Source: Bacillota bacterium (GTDB taxonomy: Bacteria > Bacillota > Syntrophomonadia > Syntrophomonadales > Syntrophomonadaceae). Taken from it: a stretch of 8,055 nucleotides of DNA. This document shows, piece after piece, positions 5,882 through 8,055 of this stretch (positions are counted from its first letter, which is position 1; every line of letters begins with the position of its first letter). The stretch is from assembly GCA_017861475.1 (NCBI GenBank), contig JAGFXV010000051.1, positions 1-8,055 of the forward strand, read 5' to 3'. The notes beneath the pieces are model-generated. The model was not told the DNA's origin. It made no database searches and was given only the letters and a program-made list of their open reading frames with translations. A program made the position numbers and the translations under genes.

Positions 5882-6634
5882 ATGTCCGGACATAACAAAT
5901 GGTCTACGATTAAAAACAAAAAAGCCCGCACCGACGAGAAAAAAGGCAAGGAATATACCAGAATAGCAAAGGAAATCATATTGGCAGCCAGATCGGGAGG
6001 CGGAGACCCGGAAGCCAACTCCAAGCTGAGACTGGCTGTTCAGAAGGCCAAGGCAGTCAACATGCCCAATGACAACATCAGCCGGGCCATCAAGAAGGGA
6101 ACCGGGGAGATTGCAAGTGATGCCATCGAAGAAATCAAATATGAGGGTTATACTGCTGGGGGAGCGGCTATATTGCTCGATATAGCCACCGACAATCGTA
6201 ACCGCACCGCTTCTGATATCCGCCATCTATTTACCAAATACGGCGGAAATTTGGGCGAAAGCGGATGCGTTGCCTACCTTTTTGACCGGGTAGGTATGAT
6301 CGTTGTCAACCGTGAAGATATTAAAACGGATGAAGAAGAGTTTATGCTTCTGGCGATCGAAATGGGTGCCGATGATGTGCGTGAAGCTGATGATACCCTG
6401 GAGATAATCACTTCTCCGGATGCGTTTATGGAAGTCAGGGACAATCTGGAAAAGGAAGTCAGAATAGAAGAAGCTGATATCATAATGCTGCCGCAAACAA
6501 CCGCTGAGATAACCGATGAATCAACTGCTGCAAAGATCATTAAGCTGGTTGATGCGCTTGAAGACCATGATGATGTACAAAACCTCTACAGCAATTTTTC
6601 CATACCCGACGAACTAATGGAGAAACTGATGTAA
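5882..6634 (+). CDS. yebC: YebC/TACO1 (PmpR) family protein, probable transcriptional regulator or translation factor
   Basis: 250 residues, full family length. The N-terminus MSGHNKWSTIKNKKARTDEKKGKEYTRIAKEI (1-32) is the family hallmark, followed by GGGDPEANSKLRLAVQKAKAVNMPNDNISRAIKKG (39-73), YEGYTAGGAAILLDIATDNRNRTASDIRHLFTKYGGNLGESGCVAYLFDR (86-135) and acidic alpha/beta domains to the end. Members have been described as DNA-binding regulators (PmpR in Pseudomonas) and, for TACO1 and some bacterial YebC, as factors helping ribosomes on difficult sequences such as proline runs. The sequence does not choose between these roles. AAGGAGGAA at 5868-5876 gives a strong ribosome binding site. 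The gene lies 28 bases after the methyltransferase gene and is followed by a strong terminator. In many bacteria yebC is next to the ruv genes; here a minus-strand gene and a BofC-like gene intervene. Confidence 0.95.
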   Translation: MSGHNKWSTIKNKKARTDEKKGKEYTRIAKEIILAARSGGGDPEANSKLRLAVQKAKAVNMPNDNISRAIKKGTGEIASDAIEEIKYEGYTAGGAAILLDIATDNRNRTASDIRHLFTKYGGNLGESGCVAYLFDRVGMIVVNREDIKTDEEEFMLLAIEMGADDVREADDTLEIITSPDAFMEVRDNLEKEVRIEEADIIMLPQTTAEITDESTAAKIIKLVDALEDHDDVQNLYSNFSIPDELMEKLM

Positions 6635-6711
6635 AACTGCTCTTTTTAAATTTATGATGTGATTGACAGTCTGAAATTGTACTGTTGTTCATTTAAACAT
6701 TCTCAGAAAAT

Positions 6712-6764
6712 AAAAGCCCGCTCATCAATGCGCATAACATGTGTAAACTGATGAGCGGGCTTTT
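6712..6764. terminator. Bidirectional rho-independent terminator between yebC and the convergent gene
   Basis: AAAAGCCCGCTCATCA (6712-6727) and TGATGAGCGGGCTTTT (6749-6764) form a perfect 16-bp inverted repeat around a 21-base loop. On the + strand the T-run is only TTTT followed by GAG. On the - strand the stem is followed by TTTTATTTT, so termination should be stronger for the minus-strand gene. It lies 77 bases after the yebC stop and 46 bases beyond the 3' end of the minus-strand gene. Confidence 0.93.
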
Positions 6765-6810
6765 GAGCCGTTAAAGGTTTCGAATTCATTTGGCCAACCG
6801 GCCAGTCTGT

Positions 6811-7533
6811 TTAATTTATTTGGCGGTTCTTTTTGCCTTCCCGTTTGGGAAGTTCCAGACAAAATTGTCCGTCAACAAAGGTAGGCTTTAGTTGCCGGGT
6901 GTTGATCCGTTCGGGTAACAAAGCCAGTACACTCTTGAACGGTAAACTTTGATCTTCGGCATTTGTACTGTTGAAGAAAATGTCCGGGATGTCAGCCTTG
7001 ATAACCAATTCTTCATCCTTCCCATAGATCTCCAGCGGGACCTTCATCTCGAAGTTGCTTACCTTGTTATAACTTCTGTCAAAAGCACTGTCATCAAGCA
7101 ACAGGATATCACCAGGATTGTCTTCAAGACGTTTCAGCTGCCGCAGCATAAATTCCTTGTCATGCATGTCGCTTTTATAATATGTGCCTGCACTGCGCAG
7201 TACATTGGAACCGTAATAACGTCTGGAAGAATAGTCAATTGCTTCCGGCTCCATCAGATGGCCATTGGCGATAGCGGCATCGATCAAAGCATTCACTTCG
7301 TTCCAATCAATTTCCTTCGCAGCCTTTTCGGTTAAGTCAAGGCTGAAATCGTACTGCATTCCCGACCAATCAAATTCGTCCAGATTTTCCTGGCTGGCAT
7401 TAAATTTTTCCGAGGAAAAAGCTGAATCATAAACCGGCGCTTCTCCGTATTCTTGGTAAATGTCCATAAGACCATGGTTTAACTCGTTCAATTCCTTGCA
7501 AATTGCTTCAAGCTTTTCATTTTTTGCTGTCAT
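6811..7533 (-). CDS. Acidic protein of unknown function with a possible divergent Hsp20/alpha-crystallin-like C-terminal domain
   Basis: 240 residues; I do not recognise the full-length family. The N-terminal third is acidic and likely helical (1-30, then 68-92), without signal peptide or membrane segment, so probably cytoplasmic. Residues about 158-232 recall an alpha-crystallin domain: EELVIKADIPDI (174-185) resembles the strand that usually reads like V-V-x-A-D-L-P-G-V. The stretch from FKSVLALLPERIN (199-211) to FVDGQFCLELPKREGKK (219-235) resembles F-x-R-S-F-x-L-P followed by the D-G-x-L-x-V-x-L-P-K strand. The middle (about 125-152, RQLKRLEDNPGDILLLDD) is unassigned. Translation starts eight bases after an excellent AAGGAGGTG (- strand of 7542-7550). 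It runs against yebC and away from the BofC-like gene, with its own terminator, so it is an independent unit. The gene call is firm; the domain reading is an inference from pattern only. Confidence 0.82.
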   Translation of the reverse strand: MTAKNEKLEAICKELNELNHGLMDIYQEYGEAPVYDSAFSSEKFNASQENLDEFDWSGMQYDFSLDLTEKAAKEIDWNEVNALIDAAIANGHLMEPEAIDYSSRRYYGSNVLRSAGTYYKSDMHDKEFMLRQLKRLEDNPGDILLLDDSAFDRSYNKVSNFEMKVPLEIYGKDEELVIKADIPDIFFNSTNAEDQSLPFKSVLALLPERINTRQLKPTFVDGQFCLELPKREGKKNRQIN

Positions 7534-7541
7534 ACTCTTTT

Positions 7542-7550
7542 CACCTCCTT
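7542..7550 (-). promoter_or_regulatory. Strong ribosome binding site of the minus-strand gene
   Basis: The - strand reads AAGGAGGTG, an unusually complete anti-16S match, eight bases before the ATG at 7533-7531. It predicts efficient translation and fixes the start. Confidence 0.85.
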
Positions 7551-7589
7551 ATCATAAACTTTTCGCCCAACAAAGCGCGAATATTCAGA

Positions 7590-7650
7590 ATAATATCAAA
7601 ATTATGGCAAAATTGTTACTATATTATATACTATCTAAGAAGATAATATA
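7590..7650 (-). promoter_or_regulatory. Candidate promoter/operator region of the minus-strand gene
   Basis: On the - strand an extended -10 element TGATATTAT (7598-7590) lies about 55 bases before the start codon, and an exact TATAAT occurs at 7628-7623; neither has a good -35. An imperfect inverted repeat, TATACTATCT (7627-7636) with AGATAATATA (7641-7650), one mismatch per arm, abuts the TATAAT and could be an operator. In such AT-rich DNA these matches are weak evidence. Confidence 0.3.
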
Positions 7651-7717
7651 CCCTATGAACTTCAAAGTAAATATATTGTCGAAACTTAATAATTATGTAG
7701 CCATCAATGTATGCATT

Positions 7718-7758
7718 TTGACACAGTGAGTATATAAATCAAAAATATGGGTAAAATG
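7718..7758 (+). promoter_or_regulatory. Candidate promoter(s) of the BofC-like gene, including a sigma-F/G-like match
   Basis: An exact sigma-A -35 TTGACA (7718-7723) is followed after 17 bases by a poor -10 AAAAAT (7741-7746). Overlapping it, GTATA (7730-7734) and GGGTAAAATG (7749-7758) fit the forespore sigma-F pattern GYWTA ... GGnnAnAhTR, with a 14-base spacer, slightly shorter than the usual 15-16. The second promoter would start transcription close to the ribosome binding site at 7766-7771. Consensus patterns are from memory. Confidence 0.35.
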
Positions 7759-7777
7759 CCAGCAAGAGGTGAAATAC

Positions 7778-8055
7778 ATGAAAAAATCAAAGCTGGGTGT
7801 ATTTTTGATTCTGACCTTGCTGGCCAGTTTTGCTTTGGGTTATTCAATTTCCTATTTGATCCAGAACCAAAGAATATGGAATATCAGCCAAAAGCCGTCT
7901 GTTAAAACAGTCAGTCTGGAACGTAGAATTCATGGTGATACTGCCATTGTATGGGAGAGAGAATATGTACGTTCCAGTAAAATGCAGGTATCTGACTTTA
8001 CGGATAAAGAGAAAATTCTTGGCAAGACTTTGACAGAGATCAAGAGATTGTATAA
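7778..8055 (+). CDS. BofC-like membrane-anchored protein (5' part; 3' end outside window)
   Basis: 92 codons are visible and the frame is open at the right edge; the final TATAA is TAT plus two bases, not a stop. The N-terminus is a signal-anchor: KKSK, then a hydrophobic stretch (about 6-28) without a clear cleavage site, so the rest should lie outside the membrane. The visible outer part ends KILGKTLTEIKRLY (79-92), resembling the start of the BofC C-terminal domain (a L-x-G-x-T-x-x-E-I/L pattern). In Bacillus, BofC is a forespore protein that restrains SpoIVB signalling to sigma-K and is encoded just upstream of ruvAB. Position two genes after yebC fits the yebC-bofC-ruv neighbourhood of spore formers. 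AGAGGTG at 7765-7771 precedes ATG by six bases. Assignment is moderate because only a third to a half of the gene is seen. Confidence 0.6.
   Translation, partial: MKKSKLGVFLILTLLASFALGYSISYLIQNQRIWNISQKPSVKTVSLERRIHGDTAIVWEREYVRSSKMQVSDFTDKEKILGKTLTEIKRLY

Larger units (their letters stand above)
7534..7777. other. AT-rich divergent intergenic region
   Basis: 244 bases between the divergently transcribed minus-strand gene and the BofC-like gene. It is visibly richer in A and T than the neighbouring genes and holds the regulatory signals for both. A + strand open frame runs through it into the minus-strand gene, but it has no ribosome binding site and reads as low-complexity, so I do not call a gene. 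Confidence 0.7.

Noticed and set aside
6663..6691. TTGACA at 6663-6668 as a promoter for a small RNA before the terminator
   Set aside because: No acceptable -10 at 16-18 bases (TGTTCA or TTGTTC), and it lies in the 3' tail between convergent genes.
7460..7729. Plus-strand frame of 89 codons spanning the divergent spacer
   Set aside because: It overlaps the minus-strand gene start and its ribosome binding site, is low-complexity in the AT-rich part, and lacks a Shine-Dalgarno.
1..8055. CRISPR array, tRNA/rRNA, insertion sequence or prophage
   Set aside because: No regularly spaced repeats, no transposase or integrase reading frames, no terminal inverted repeats, and no tRNA-like folds were seen on either strand.

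Overview
The window looks like a stretch of chromosome from an anaerobic, probably endospore-forming member of the Clostridia (Peptococcaceae-like). The grounds are Firmicutes-style AGGAGG ribosome binding sites, moderate GC genes with AT-rich spacers, a methanogen/sulfate-reducer type homocysteine module, and a BofC-like gene after yebC. The taxon is an inference. No mobile element, CRISPR array, tRNA or rRNA was found.

Positions 1-4165 hold a tight four-gene cluster on the + strand: the 3' part of cobalamin-dependent methionine synthase (metH, cut by the left edge), a COG1900/DUF39 L-aspartate-semialdehyde sulfurtransferase, its NIL-domain/2x[4Fe-4S] ferredoxin partner (4-base ATGA overlap with the preceding gene), and a UPF0280/COG2122 ApbE-like protein. 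Together they encode a route from aspartate semialdehyde and reduced sulfur to homocysteine and on to methionine. It bypasses homoserine activation, cystathionine and O-acylhomoserine sulfhydrylase. This is the most noteworthy system in the window. The enzyme families are known, but the uninterrupted linkage with metH, the absence of CBS domains, and the unexplained UPF0280 member deserve a look.

Positions 4166-4427 are a spacer with a tiny GTG ORF coupled to the UPF0280 stop and a compact nested inverted-repeat structure just ahead of nadE. Positions 4428-6634 are a second + strand group: ammonia-dependent NAD synthetase (nadE), an ICMT/PEMT-type membrane methyltransferase four bases downstream, and a YebC/TACO1 family protein. 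A strong bidirectional hairpin terminator (6712-6764) separates yebC from a convergent minus-strand gene (6811-7533). That gene encodes an acidic 240-residue protein whose C-terminus resembles a divergent alpha-crystallin/Hsp20 domain.

After an AT-rich divergent promoter region (7534-7777), the window ends inside a + strand gene for a membrane-anchored BofC-like protein. In Bacillus, bofC lies directly upstream of ruvAB, so ruv genes are predicted just beyond the right edge.
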